Counted from the stretch's first letter, positions 18,361 to 27,923 are shown. The stretch is DNA of 64,000 bases from GCA-2733415 sp964276095 (GCA_964276095.1 CAXYDR010000003.1:558001-622000); one strand, 5' to 3'. The notes: generated by a model not told the origin, from the letters alone. Numbers and translations are program-made.

Positions 18361-18503
18361 CAGCTATAGTAATCTGTTGCCCTCATGCATTAGGGTTAGT
18401 AGTTTTTTTAGTAACTGCAATATTTACATGTATTACTGCAAAAAATGGTTTGTTAATTCGTAATAAAACAGCATTCGGAAATCCAAGAAAATTTAACTAT
18501 TAA
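18360..18503 (+). pseudogene. Fragment of a CPH-motif P1B-type metal ATPase
   Basis: Starting at the last base of the PRPP-synthase stop codon, 47 codons are open with no start: TAIVICCPHALGLVVFL, then VTAIFTCITAKNGLLIRNKT. This is the transmembrane CPH metal-binding motif and the following helix of CopB-like ATPases. The sequence stops at 18501-18503. The actuator, the phosphorylation domain (DKTG) and the rest are missing, so it is a relic of a lost copper ATPase. Confidence 0.75.
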
Positions 18504-18543
18504 AAAATCACAAGTCCACTCCTAACCAAATGTTTTTTTACAC

Positions 18544-19608
18544 CTACAACCACTTTTTTCTTTTAAAAACTATTAATAAAACTGTCGCTAAAAAAAACAT
18601 TAACACAATTAAAGATAAATACCCATGCTTCCAATGCAACTCTGGCATATTTTCGAAATTCATACCGTAAATACCTGCTAAAAAAGTTAGCGGAATAAAT
18701 ATTGTTGAAACAATAGTAAGTAATTGCATTACTTTGTTCATTTTAAAACTTACCTCTGTAATAAACAAATCTTGTAAACCATTTAGCATATCTCTGTATG
18801 ATTCTACCATATCCATTATTTGAATAGTATGATCATATAAATCTCTTATAAAGGCATAATTTTTATCTTCAATTAAAGGACTGTCAGATTTAGAAAACCT
18901 CCCTATAGCTTCTCTTAAAGGGGCTATCGATTTTCTTACTAACAATAACTCCTTTTTTAACTCATGAATTTTAGTTTTACTATTAACGTCTTGAACACCA
19001 TTCATTATTTCTTCTTCAATAGACTCAATTGCTTCCTCAATATCATCTAACACAACATAATAATGATCTACAACAACGTCTATCAGCGCATAGGTAAGAT
19101 AATCTGCTCCGCAAGTTTTAATTTTTCTCCTTCCACTTAAAATACGCTGTCTTACATCTAAAAACAAATCGGTTTCTCTTTCTTGAAAAGTAAAAACGAG
19201 TCCTTCTCTAAAATATATAGTAATTTGCTCTGAACTAAGCTTTACTTTTTCTTTATCAAAATGTAACGCCCTTAATGCAATAAAATTTCCATTTTCATAT
19301 TCTTCAAACTTAGGGCGCTGATTGATATCTGCAACAGCTTCTAAAATTAAAGAATGTATTCCAAAATAATCTCCAATACGTTCAATTAAATTAATATCAT
19401 GCATCCCCCTAACATCATACCAATCTACTAAACTTTTTGAAGGCTTCTTAAATATATCAACCTCATGATTATCAAAGATATTTTCTTCTAAAGTCTGCTC
19501 ATTGTATTTTAAATAATGAATTTGAATATTATCAACTTTTCTATCTCCAGTAAACACAATTGAACCGGGAGGTAACCCTATTTTTTTTCGCTTTTTCTTC
19601 ATAGGCAC
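18544..19608 (-). CDS. corA: CorA family Mg/Co transporter
   Basis: 354 residues, with a long cytoplasmic N-terminal domain, a stalk helix and two C-terminal TM helices. The signature GMNFENMPELHW between them contains the GMN selectivity motif. It ends with a basic tail after the last TM. It is convergent with the PRPP-synthase gene and precedes nothing on its left; the mscS gene lies 1 bp upstream on the same strand, suggesting an operon. Confidence 0.9.
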   Translation of the reverse strand: MPMKKKRKKIGLPPGSIVFTGDRKVDNIQIHYLKYNEQTLEENIFDNHEVDIFKKPSKSLVDWYDVRGMHDINLIERIGDYFGIHSLILEAVADINQRPKFEEYENGNFIALRALHFDKEKVKLSSEQITIYFREGLVFTFQERETDLFLDVRQRILSGRRKIKTCGADYLTYALIDVVVDHYYVVLDDIEEAIESIEEEIMNGVQDVNSKTKIHELKKELLLVRKSIAPLREAIGRFSKSDSPLIEDKNYAFIRDLYDHTIQIMDMVESYRDMLNGLQDLFITEVSFKMNKVMQLLTIVSTIFIPLTFLAGIYGMNFENMPELHWKHGYLSLIVLMFFLATVLLIVFKRKKWL

Positions 19609-19609
19609 G

Positions 19610-20467
19610 CTAACTTATTTCATTTTTAACATCTTTGTAGACTATTGTTCTATGTGGAAATGGAATTTCAACTCCTTCATTGTCAAACCTTCCTTTTATA
19701 CTTTCGAGTAAGTCACAATGCATTAAAAAAGCATCGGTAGAATCTTTTGCCCATGCCCAAGCTTTTAAATTCACAGAAAAATCACCCAAACCAACAACCT
19801 TAACTAAAGCAATTTCTTCATTATCCTTTATTTCTTGCTCGGTTCTAGTATCTTTATGTAACGGATGTGCTAAAATTTCTTCTTTTATTATTTGCTTTGC
19901 TTTAACAATATCTGAATCATAACTAATACCAATTTCAATCCATTTACAAATTTCACCACTTAAAAAATCTGCGTTAATTATAATTTCATCGCTCATTAAT
20001 GAATTTGGTATTATGATTCTTTTATTTTCATAATTTCTAATAACAGTATGTCTCAAAGTAATATCCTCTACTGTACCTGTTAACTCTTTTATTTTTATTC
20101 TATCATTAATTCTAAAAGGTTTAAATATTACTATAAAAACACCACTGATTATATTACTTAATACGTGTTGTGATGCAAAACCAATAGCTACTGCTAAAAT
20201 CCCTGCACCAGCTAAAATAGAACTGGCTAATGTTTTTAAACTAGGCACACTGTATATAGCTAAACTAAAACCGACTAAATAAAGGGTAGCATTTACGGCA
20301 TGTCGTAAAAATTGATAATTTGTTGGGTCATTATTTAAAATTTCGGTAGACCTATATATCAAGCGTTTAAAAAAGTAGTTTACAACAAACACCGTTATAA
20401 TTGTTCCCGCTAATATGGAAAAGAAAATTATTGTAGTTCCAATATTACCCAGCATGAATTCTTCCAT
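19610..20467 (-). CDS. MscS-family small mechanosensitive channel
   Basis: 285 residues with about three TM helices, the pore helix (ASSILAGAGILAVAIGFASQH, shortened form of the Gly/Ala-rich TM3) and a beta domain (FKPFRINDRIKIKELTG). It should gate on membrane tension during hypo-osmotic shock. It lies between a PsiE-like gene and corA on the same strand. Confidence 0.85.
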   Translation of the reverse strand: MEEFMLGNIGTTIIFFSILAGTIITVFVVNYFFKRLIYRSTEILNNDPTNYQFLRHAVNATLYLVGFSLAIYSVPSLKTLASSILAGAGILAVAIGFASQHVLSNIISGVFIVIFKPFRINDRIKIKELTGTVEDITLRHTVIRNYENKRIIIPNSLMSDEIIINADFLSGEICKWIEIGISYDSDIVKAKQIIKEEILAHPLHKDTRTEQEIKDNEEIALVKVVGLGDFSVNLKAWAWAKDSTDAFLMHCDLLESIKGRFDNEGVEIPFPHRTIVYKDVKNEIS

Positions 20468-20489
20468 TAACCTATTAAATATTTAATTA

Positions 20490-20957
20490 TTATATATTTT
20501 TTGTTTTTTTTCTGTTCTCAAACTTTACTAAAAAATAGAACAACCCAATAGAAACAAGTAATCCTCCTAATACTATTGTTGAAGTAGGGTCACTTTTGCT
20601 ATAATCATAGATAATTAATTTTCTAGCAATAGCTAAGCCTGTAATTAAACTTACATCTAACACTAATGCCCTTATTTCATGGGACTTAAATACTTTTAAG
20701 ACTGAATTCAGGAACTCTATGCTAATTAAAAGTGTCATTATTTTGCCAAATAATGATTGATACTCCTTAAAGTCAACTAATTGAGGGGATGTTATATTTG
20801 AAAATAAAACATCAGACAGTTCAAAAAGCAATCTAAAAAGTGATAATATTATAATTAGCCCTATAATAATTGATATTATAATAGTAATTATCTTTTCAAA
20901 ATTTTTAAAAAACAATACTATTTTATCATCCCATTTATCTTTCATATCATTTATCAT
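20490..20957 (-). CDS. PsiE-like membrane protein
   Basis: 155 residues with four predicted TM helices. The segment EFLNSVLKVFKSHEIRALVLDVSL is the type found in phosphate-starvation-inducible PsiE-family proteins (PF06146). The function of the family is unknown. It overlaps the following small membrane gene by 4 nt. Confidence 0.7.
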   Translation of the reverse strand: MINDMKDKWDDKIVLFFKNFEKIITIIISIIIGLIIILSLFRLLFELSDVLFSNITSPQLVDFKEYQSLFGKIMTLLISIEFLNSVLKVFKSHEIRALVLDVSLITGLAIARKLIIYDYSKSDPTSTIVLGGLLVSIGLFYFLVKFENRKKTKNI

Positions 20958-21196
20958 TTGTTGTAATAGTAAAAACCAAACAAAATCATACTTAGTATTA
21001 ACAAACTTAATATTAAAATAATGATGTTTTTAAAAAGAATAAAGTTTATAAATCTATTTTTAGTAGTGTCTGTATTTTTAAGAATTTTTAGAAATTGATC
21101 AATTATATCATCCAACTTAAACATAATTAAATAAGCAGTAAGAACAACTAACAACAATAAAGCTACTATTTTTAAACCATCTAACATAACTATCAT
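20954..21196 (-). CDS. Unrecognised small membrane protein
   Basis: 80 residues with two TM helices (about 5-25 and 52-77). I recognise no family. It overlaps the PsiE-like gene by 4 nt and is probably co-transcribed with it, MscS and CorA. Confidence 0.55.
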   Translation of the reverse strand: MIVMLDGLKIVALLLLVVLTAYLIMFKLDDIIDQFLKILKNTDTTKNRFINFILFKNIIILILSLLILSMILFGFYYYNK

Positions 21197-21403
21197 TTGT
21201 TAGTACATTTGATATTAGACTTAAAATATATCTCCCCTACTTTAGGTTGATCAATGATCTAATATAGGTGTTTCCGAAACCTATAACCATATAGAAGAGA
21301 TATACCAATCATCATTTACTTTAGGCATAATACTATAATCGTTTCCTGAAAATTATAACCATATAAATGACTTAACTAAATTTACAACATTAATTTTATT
21401 TAT

Positions 21404-21667
21404 TTATAAAACTTTAATCAAAAAGATACTTGAAACTACAATAAATATTATAATTGAAACAACTACAATAAACAACTCTAACCTACTACTATCTTTTTGT
21501 TGTATTTCATCTTTTAACAATCCTAACTTTTCTTTCATAATTTTTAATAGTTCATGAATAGTACCATACTTATAATTTCAATCAAAGTGTTTTTTTAACC
21601 GTTCATCATTAGATACAATTTCATTAGCTTCTAATATGCTTAAGTTTTCAGATATTATATTTTTCAT
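21404..21667 (-). pseudogene. Decayed small membrane protein interrupted by TGA
   Basis: One frame is open from ATG 21665-21667 to the stop at 21404-21406 except for a single TGA after KKHFD (about 29 codons in). The downstream half starts MKEKLGLLKDEIQQKD and has a TM helix. That half resembles the C-terminal helix-TM end of the RMD1-family protein at 23987 (LDLFKDILQHRYSSMLEW). The ATG at 21538 could alternatively start a 44-residue small protein. Most likely a nonsense-inactivated relic. Confidence 0.5.
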
Positions 21668-21763
21668 TAGTTTTATATTTAAACACTTCAATAAGTGCCT
21701 AATGAAAATTGCACAGAAAGGATAACCTGCCTATGCAATTTGTTTTTAATTTAAAAAAAAACA

Positions 21764-22066
21764 TTATTCAATAAGCTCTAATTTAGTTATAGTTCTTACA
21801 TCAATTTCTTCTTCAAACTCATCAAATTCTGTTACAGTTTCATAAGTAACTTTGAATTCTTTTCCTTTATAAGAATCATTTGTTAAATCATATTCATCTG
21901 ATATTGAACTGTCAATTAAAAACTCTAAAGCTTCTTCCTCCCCTTTAGCGAAATACGCATATACATCCTCTGATTGGACAAAAATAAGCTCCTCTGTTTT
22001 TAAGTCTTGTAGATTATTAAAATTTAATGATGTGATTGTGATTAATAAAATAAATAGTGTTTTCAT
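21764..22066 (-). CDS. Small acidic secreted protein, paralogue A
   Basis: 100 residues with a short signal-like hydrophobic start (MKTLFILLITITS) and a very acidic body. Its last 65 residues align with those of the protein at 22479-22745, ending in KLELIE versus KLELLSE. No known family recognised. Confidence 0.6.
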   Translation of the reverse strand: MKTLFILLITITSLNFNNLQDLKTEELIFVQSEDVYAYFAKGEEEALEFLIDSSISDEYDLTNDSYKGKEFKVTYETVTEFDEFEEEIDVRTITKLELIE

Positions 22067-22478
22067 CTTTAATATATTTATGTGTTAGAAAATATGACAA
22101 TTTATTTGTCAACATTGGAGTGTAAGCCTATTTGGTTTCTCATTACATGAGCAATATTCATTAAAAACTCCTAATTTAAATGAACTCCAAAAAACTGATT
22201 AATAACTATATACCTTTCCTCGTTTAAATTTTTAAAAGATCTATTTTAATTATACTTCTTCCTTTTTGACGCATATCGGAATTGTTTATATAACATTCAC
22301 GCATTTCACCTCATCCAGCATTTTTTTCATTTAATGAAAGCTTATAGCCTTCTTTAGCTGCCTCTTTTTTCTTTATAAGACCTCTTATTAAAGAATCTCT
22401 TAATTTAGTTTTTGTATGCTTTAAAACTAATAGTTCATTGTTTTCACACAATAAATCTAGGTTTCATAATTTTATTCA
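22067..22478 (-). pseudogene. Decayed ORF between two small paralogues
   Basis: A frame on the minus strand reads CENNELLVLKHTKTKLRD, then SLIRGLIKKKEAAKEGYK and NEKNAG, meets a TGA, and continues GEMRECYINNSDMRQKGR and SIIKIDLLK. A one-base shift extends it with NLNEERYIVINQFFGVHLN to a TAG. A second TGA lies near the 5' end. I do not recognise the family. It looks like a gene with two nonsense changes and a frameshift. Confidence 0.4.
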
Positions 22479-22745
22479 CTATTCAGAAAGAAGCTCTAAT
22501 TTTTCTAATTTATATACCTTAAATTCATCGCTTTCAAAATTGTCAAATACTTCCGAGAATGTGATATTAAAAACTCTATCAATGTATTTATCCGTTTTCA
22601 ATTCAAAATCTTTAATTATACTTTTATTTATCTGCTCAAAAATCATTTTCTCGCCGCTTTCCAGTTTAAAGGTGTAATAACTATTAAGGTGTTTTTTAAA
22701 AATCCCAACTCCCCTTCTTAGTTCTATATAATCAATATCAAACAT
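22479..22745 (-). CDS. Small acidic protein, paralogue B
   Basis: 88 residues with no signal peptide. It aligns through most of its length with the secreted protein at 21764-22066 (VFNITFSEVFDNFES versus EFKVTYETVTEFDEFEE). No known family. It lies 12 bp downstream of another small acidic protein in the same orientation. Confidence 0.55.
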   Translation of the reverse strand: MFDIDYIELRRGVGIFKKHLNSYYTFKLESGEKMIFEQINKSIIKDFELKTDKYIDRVFNITFSEVFDNFESDEFKVYKLEKLELLSE

Positions 22746-22757
22746 AATTTCCCATTT

Positions 22758-23012
22758 TTAATCATAATCCGTATTTACGTCAACCTCATAATCATCATCC
22801 ATAAATTCTTGTAAGGCTTTATCTAACTTTATACCAACTTTTACTAAATAAATAGTATCCTCGGTTCGAACTTCAACTGCTTCAACAGTTTCATTATTAC
22901 TATTTTTAAATGTAAAAATATCAGTAGAATCAATACCTAATGGATATTCTTCTATTACTAAATTTAAAATTTCAGTTGTTATTTTTTTATAATCTACAAT
23001 TACTCTTTTCAT
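22758..23012 (-). CDS. Small acidic protein of unknown function
   Basis: 84 residues starting MKRVIVDYKKITTEIL, ending in a run of Asp/Tyr (DDDYEVDVNTDYD). No domain recognised. It starts 4 bp after the deoxyhypusine-synthase-like stop, so it may be carried on the polyamine operon transcript. Confidence 0.5.
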   Translation of the reverse strand: MKRVIVDYKKITTEILNLVIEEYPLGIDSTDIFTFKNSNNETVEAVEVRTEDTIYLVKVGIKLDKALQEFMDDDYEVDVNTDYD

Positions 23013-23016
23013 AACA

Positions 23017-23985
23017 TCACATATTTAATAGGTAAGCAAATATTAGAGGAACTACAATTGTGGCATCCGATTCTATCATAAACTTAGGTGTATCTACTCC
23101 TAATTTCCCCCAGGTTATTTTTTCATTTGGTACCGCTCCAGAGTATGAACCATAACTTGTAGTAGAATCTGAAATTTGACAGAAATAACTCCAAAATGGA
23201 GTTTCAGTTCTTTCCATATCTTGATATAACATTGGCACTACACAAATGGGAAAATCGCCCGCTATACCGCCACCTATTTGAAAAAAACCAATACCATTAT
23301 CAGAATTATTTGTATACCAATTTGCTAAAAATGTCATGTACTCAATACCTGACTTCATAGTAGATGCTTTTAACTTTCCTTTAAGGACATAAGATGCAAA
23401 AATATTTCCCATAGTACTGTCTTCCCACCCGGGAACTACAATTGGCAAATTTGCCTCTGCAGCTGCAATCATCCATGAGTTTTTGGGGTCTATTTCATAG
23501 TACTGCTCTAATACACCTGAAAGCAACAAACGACACATAAATTCATGCGGAAATAAACGTTCGCCATTATCTTCTGCAGTTTTCCAAATATCAAATATGT
23601 ATATTTCTAATCGTCTAAATGCCTCTTCCTCAGGAATACAAGTATCTGTAACTCTATTTAACCCTTTTTCCAATAGAGACCATTCATCTTCAGGGGTTAA
23701 ATCTCTATAATTTGGAATACGTTTGTATTGTGAATGTGCTACCAAGTTCATAATATCTTCCTCTAAATTAGCACCGGTACATGAAATTATATGAACTTTA
23801 TCCTGACGTATAATTTCTGCAAAAATCTTTCCTATTTCTGCTGTACTCATTGCTCCTGCTAAAGACACTAGCATTTTTGAACCGTTATTTAATTGTGTTT
23901 CATACCCCTTAGCGGCATCTACAAGTGTTGCCGAATTAAAGTGTAAAAAGTGTTTTTCTATAAAATCTGTAATAGGTGTTTTCAT
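23017..23985 (-). CDS. Deoxyhypusine-synthase-like protein (homospermidine type)
   Basis: 322 residues of the DHS fold with NAD-binding text SLAGAMSTAEIG and SCTGANLEEDI, and the active-site lysine region GSYSGAVPNEKITWGKL (the WGK lysine). Bacteria lack eIF5A, so bacterial homologues are thought to act in polyamine synthesis, for example homospermidine formation. The operon with arginine decarboxylase and agmatinase supports that. Confidence 0.85.
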   Translation of the reverse strand: MKTPITDFIEKHFLHFNSATLVDAAKGYETQLNNGSKMLVSLAGAMSTAEIGKIFAEIIRQDKVHIISCTGANLEEDIMNLVAHSQYKRIPNYRDLTPEDEWSLLEKGLNRVTDTCIPEEEAFRRLEIYIFDIWKTAEDNGERLFPHEFMCRLLLSGVLEQYYEIDPKNSWMIAAAEANLPIVVPGWEDSTMGNIFASYVLKGKLKASTMKSGIEYMTFLANWYTNNSDNGIGFFQIGGGIAGDFPICVVPMLYQDMERTETPFWSYFCQISDSTTSYGSYSGAVPNEKITWGKLGVDTPKFMIESDATIVVPLIFAYLLNM

Positions 23986-23986
23986 C

Positions 23987-24760
23987 TTAAATTATTTTTT
24001 CTGCGATTACTTGTAAAATTTCAAATAGAATTAAGATAATAATTATCCATTCTAACATGCTACTATATCTGTGCTGTAAAATGTCTTTAAACAAGTCTAA
24101 ATTTTCTTTAATTACGTTTAAATTATATTGTATTCCATTATGCCGATTAACGATATCTAACTCGTCTCTTATTTGATAATCTAATTTTGATAAACTTTCA
24201 TTTGACCATGCCAAATCTGGTGAATCGAAAATGAATAAGTTTTCAGCAATACTGTTTTTCAAATTCATTGTTTCCCCAATAAAAATGAGCATCTGCTTCT
24301 TCGTTAATTTGATGTTCCCGTTTTTTTCTAATTGTTTAGCATATATCAACGTGCTTTCATGCAATTTTGCTGTAGCATTTAAATAAAATTTTAAGGCTAC
24401 TGATTGTGCAAGATTTAACATCATAATATGTGCAATATCTACTGATAATTCATTGACCTGAATCTTATCAAAATCAACTTCAATAGTACTACCCGTATTG
24501 ACATTAAATGTTTCCGTCAACAACTTTTCTTCATCTAAATCGTCAATAGATATCATTTTGAGTATTTCATTAATAATATCAGTTGTACAATTCAAAAAAA
24601 CCACACTTCCATAATCCTTTAAATAGATATAAGCATCTTTTTTTACTTCTAATAAAAGAAATGAATGCTCTCTTTTTAACAAAGAATACGTTAATGAATT
24701 ACGAATAATTCTCAAATCAACCCGGTGTCCAAGGTGATAAGCTATAACTTTAAATTCCAT
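23987..24760 (-). CDS. RMD1/YagE-family (DUF155) membrane protein
   Basis: 257 residues with a soluble N-terminal domain and one C-terminal TM helix after the family box HRYSSMLEWIIIILI. The family includes yeast Rmd1 and human RMND1. Its biochemical role in bacteria is unknown. It sits between agmatinase and the deoxyhypusine-synthase-like gene with spacing of only 1-2 bp, so it is part of the polyamine operon. Confidence 0.8.
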   Translation of the reverse strand: MEFKVIAYHLGHRVDLRIIRNSLTYSLLKREHSFLLLEVKKDAYIYLKDYGSVVFLNCTTDIINEILKMISIDDLDEEKLLTETFNVNTGSTIEVDFDKIQVNELSVDIAHIMMLNLAQSVALKFYLNATAKLHESTLIYAKQLEKNGNIKLTKKQMLIFIGETMNLKNSIAENLFIFDSPDLAWSNESLSKLDYQIRDELDIVNRHNGIQYNLNVIKENLDLFKDILQHRYSSMLEWIIIILILFEILQVIAEKII

Positions 24761-24762
24761 AT

Positions 24763-25707
24763 CTAATTAAACTGAGATTCATCCTCTGTGTCTTTAAATC
24801 TTGATAATTTTCTAAATGAATTTTCTACGGTAAACTCTTCATTAATATAGGCTTCGTCATTTGACAAAAACTTATAGCTTAACATTTTATAATATAATTT
24901 AGCCGCTAAAAAATCTGATGCTTTTTCATTTATATTTGGGCACAACTCAACGATATCAAATCCCACAACATTTTTAGCTTCAAATACTTTCTTTAAAAAA
25001 CCCAACGTTTCATACCAAAATAAGCCTCCAGGCTCGGGGGTTCCTGTTGATGGCATTAATGATGGGTCTATAGCATCCAAATCGAATGTAATAAAGACGT
25101 TTCCTGTAAGTTGATCAATAACATCATCCATCCAATAATCATTTGTTGCCATATCATGTGCAAAGAATGTTTTATCTAGATTCATGACTGATTTCTCTGA
25201 TACATCCATGCTTCTAATTCCAACTTGTACTAAGTTGGTTGTTTGACTAGCTTCATATACAGCGCAAGCATGATTACATGTTGATTCTTGATATGATTTC
25301 CTTAAATCAGCATGAGCATCTATATGAAGTACTGTTAAGTTATTAAAACACTCATTAAAAGCTCTTATTGTACCTATAGAAATGGAATGTTCACCTCCAA
25401 AAAGTGTAACGAACTTGTTTTTATTAATGTATTTTTTAGTTATTTGATGTACAGCCTCAACCATTGCTTCTGGTGAAGAGTTTTCAGTTATTGCGTCAGC
25501 TAAATAAATACCATTTTTATAAACCTCAGTAGCTGTTTCAATATCATACAACTCCATATTCTCAGAAGCATTTAAAAAAGCTTCGGGGCCTTTATCTGCT
25601 CCTTTTTGCCATGTACTTGTGCCATCATAAGGCACAGGGATCAATACAACTTTTGACGTTTCTAATTTTGCAAATTGATCAGGAATTCCTGCATAATTAT
25701 TTTTCAT
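24763..25707 (-). CDS. speB: Agmatinase family ureohydrolase
   Basis: 314 residues with all ureohydrolase metal motifs: GGEHS, DAHADLR and FDLDAIDPS. It should split agmatine to putrescine and urea using two Mn ions. The start overlaps the arginine decarboxylase stop by 11 bp, so the two are translated together. Confidence 0.92.
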   Translation of the reverse strand: MKNNYAGIPDQFAKLETSKVVLIPVPYDGTSTWQKGADKGPEAFLNASENMELYDIETATEVYKNGIYLADAITENSSPEAMVEAVHQITKKYINKNKFVTLFGGEHSISIGTIRAFNECFNNLTVLHIDAHADLRKSYQESTCNHACAVYEASQTTNLVQVGIRSMDVSEKSVMNLDKTFFAHDMATNDYWMDDVIDQLTGNVFITFDLDAIDPSLMPSTGTPEPGGLFWYETLGFLKKVFEAKNVVGFDIVELCPNINEKASDFLAAKLYYKMLSYKFLSNDEAYINEEFTVENSFRKLSRFKDTEDESQFN

Positions 25708-27097
25708 AACCTAATATTTTTAAAAAATCGTTGTGTGTTTGTTTTTCTTTAAATACAGAAGTGCAGATAGTACCATCCTCCTGCTTATTAATTAAAATGT
25801 GTTTCGGTTGTGGAATTAAGCAATGTTGTAATCCCCCATAACCACCTATACTTTCTTGATAAGCTCCTGTATTGAAAAAACCGATGTACAAAGGTTTTTC
25901 TTTGTGGTATTTTGGCAAATATATTGCGTTAATATGCTGTTCTGAATTGTAATAATCATCACTATCACAAGTCAACCCCCCTAATAATACACGTTCATAA
26001 TTATCTTCCCATCTGTTTATTGGCAACATGATAAATCGTTTGTTGATTGCCCAACTGTCTGGTAATGTTGTAATGAAAGAAGAGTCAATCATATTCCAGC
26101 TTTCTCTATCATTTTGTTTTTTCTGATATAGTACTTTATATATGTTTGCACTAGTTTCTCCTACTGTAAAGCTTCCAAATTCAGTAAAAATATGTGGCAC
26201 TGAAACTTCAGCTTCATCACAAGCTTGTTTGATTTGATTTATGATTTCATCAATCATATATTCATAATCATAATCAAAAGCTAATGATGCTTTTATAGGA
26301 AATCCACCACCAATATTTAAGCTATCTAAGGATGGACAAATACGTTTTAAATCAATATATACTTTCAAACACTTATTTAATTCATTCCAATAATATGCGT
26401 TATCTTTTATACCAGTATTGATAAAAAAGTGTAACATTTTAAGTTCAACCTTTTTATTATTCTTGATTTCATTTCTATAAAAACTTAAAATATTCTTATA
26501 GCCTATTCCTAATCTAGAAGTGTAAAACTCAAACTTTGGCTCCTCCTCCGACGCTATCCTTATACCAATTTTAAACTTCTTTTTAGCTTCTGAAGTTAAT
26601 AAACCTATCTCTTCATAATTATCAATTATCGGGATACAGTTTTTATAACCTCTATTGATAAGTTTTGCAATATTAACAACATATTCATCTCGCTTAAAGC
26701 CGTTACATATGATATATATATTTGAGTTTATTGCACCCGATTCAATAAGGCTATCAATGATGTTCAAATCAAAAGCTGAAGAAGTTTCCAAATGAATATC
26801 ATTACGCAAAGCTTCATCTAAAACATGTTTGAAATGAGAGCTTTTTGTGCAATATGAATAATGATACTTACCTTTATAGTTATGCTTTTTCATTGCCTTA
26901 TTAAACCAATGTTTTGCTAACTGAATGTTTTCAGAGATTTTTGGTAAATACGTAAGCTTTAAAGGCGTGCCATATTCTTGAATTAATTGCATTAAATCAA
27001 GGCCGTGAAATTGTAGTTCCTGGTTAGAGTTTAAATCAAATTCTTGTTGAGGAAACTCGAAAGTTTGATGTATTAAATCAATATATTTAGTGTTCAT
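25697..27097 (-). CDS. speA: Arginine decarboxylase (fold III, PLP)
   Basis: 466 residues, alanine-racemase-like barrel. PLP lysine in YSYCTKSSHF near residue 87, phosphate loop LNIGGGFPI near 268 and catalytic Cys region GGLTCDSDDYY near 375. It should convert arginine to agmatine, first step of the operon pathway. It is shorter than E. coli SpeA (658) as in other Bacteroidota. A TAnnTTTG-like -7 (TAGGTTTG) lies on the minus strand at 27151-27158, though a well-spaced -33 is not clear. Confidence 0.9.
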   Translation of the reverse strand: MNTKYIDLIHQTFEFPQQEFDLNSNQELQFHGLDLMQLIQEYGTPLKLTYLPKISENIQLAKHWFNKAMKKHNYKGKYHYSYCTKSSHFKHVLDEALRNDIHLETSSAFDLNIIDSLIESGAINSNIYIICNGFKRDEYVVNIAKLINRGYKNCIPIIDNYEEIGLLTSEAKKKFKIGIRIASEEEPKFEFYTSRLGIGYKNILSFYRNEIKNNKKVELKMLHFFINTGIKDNAYYWNELNKCLKVYIDLKRICPSLDSLNIGGGFPIKASLAFDYDYEYMIDEIINQIKQACDEAEVSVPHIFTEFGSFTVGETSANIYKVLYQKKQNDRESWNMIDSSFITTLPDSWAINKRFIMLPINRWEDNYERVLLGGLTCDSDDYYNSEQHINAIYLPKYHKEKPLYIGFFNTGAYQESIGGYGGLQHCLIPQPKHILINKQEDGTICTSVFKEKQTHNDFLKILGYEK

Positions 27098-27457
27098 TTT
27101 TGTTTAAATTAAATTCATCTTAATATGAGTAACCTACATAAATAGCTTACCAAACCTAATTTAAACTAAACTCAAACTCTTAACTCTAAATATACATTTC
27201 GCAACCGTATAACCTGTAAAGGGTTAGATAGTACTAATGTTAATAATTTTGAAGAAAACGCAATTGTTTCGTTATGGCTACCAGCCATATTACAAATGCA
27301 TAACTTCTTCATGCACTTGTAACCGAAAAATAAAAAAAATATCATTTTATTTCTCAAACATATTTAAACGCATACATTTTATACGTTCATAATAATAGGC
27401 ACATCCATAATAATTTTATAGATGCTATATAATCATATATTAATCTTTTTTTTATAC
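27098..27457. other. Intergenic region upstream of speA
   Basis: About 360 bp between speA and a TerB-like gene. It contains the possible speA -7 element at 27151-27158 and a 61-codon open frame (27172-27357, minus) of no recognisable family. I see no RNA gene or repeat in it. Confidence 0.5.
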
Positions 27458-27892
27458 TTAATCTACAGCGTTTTTCTTAATTAAAGAACTGTAGTAATCA
27501 AAATCAATTCCCTCATCAAATATGGCTATTGATTTTTTCACAACTAAAGCAGCTTTATCAGATGAAAACCCCAATCCTAAAGCATATTTCAATAGTGGTT
27601 TTTTTTCAGACTCATCAATTTTATGATCTGCGTAAATAATTTTAAACATATCAAATAAGTGTTCAAGCCTATCATTATAGGAGCTATAAGCTGCAATTGG
27701 ATATTTAGTAGGATCTTCCATTATTAAATTATATTCATCCTCGGTAATATCTAACTTACTTCTAAAACGATTTACCATAATCATTTCATCATCATTTAAC
27801 TCACCATCAACTAATGCTATAGATACTATTGCTGCAAAATGAGCAACGTTATTTCTGTGAGTATTGGACAGGTATAAATCTAAAAATGCCAT
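27458..27892 (-). CDS. TerB-like protein
   Basis: 144 residues, all helical, with two acidic loops that match the TerB fold: ALVDGELNDDEMIMV (about residue 30) and YADHKIDESEKKPLL (about 90). TerB-fold proteins occur in tellurite resistance clusters and elsewhere as metal-binding scaffolds. No other ter genes are nearby, so the role is open. Confidence 0.8.
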   Translation of the reverse strand: MAFLDLYLSNTHRNNVAHFAAIVSIALVDGELNDDEMIMVNRFRSKLDITEDEYNLIMEDPTKYPIAAYSSYNDRLEHLFDMFKIIYADHKIDESEKKPLLKYALGLGFSSDKAALVVKKSIAIFDEGIDFDYYSSLIKKNAVD

Positions 27893-27923
27893 TTGTTATT
27901 TGTTTTAATTTATAAATAAATAT

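Noticed and set aside
27172..27357. 61-codon minus-strand frame upstream of speA
   Set aside because: No family, unusual composition and placed in the promoter region of speA.
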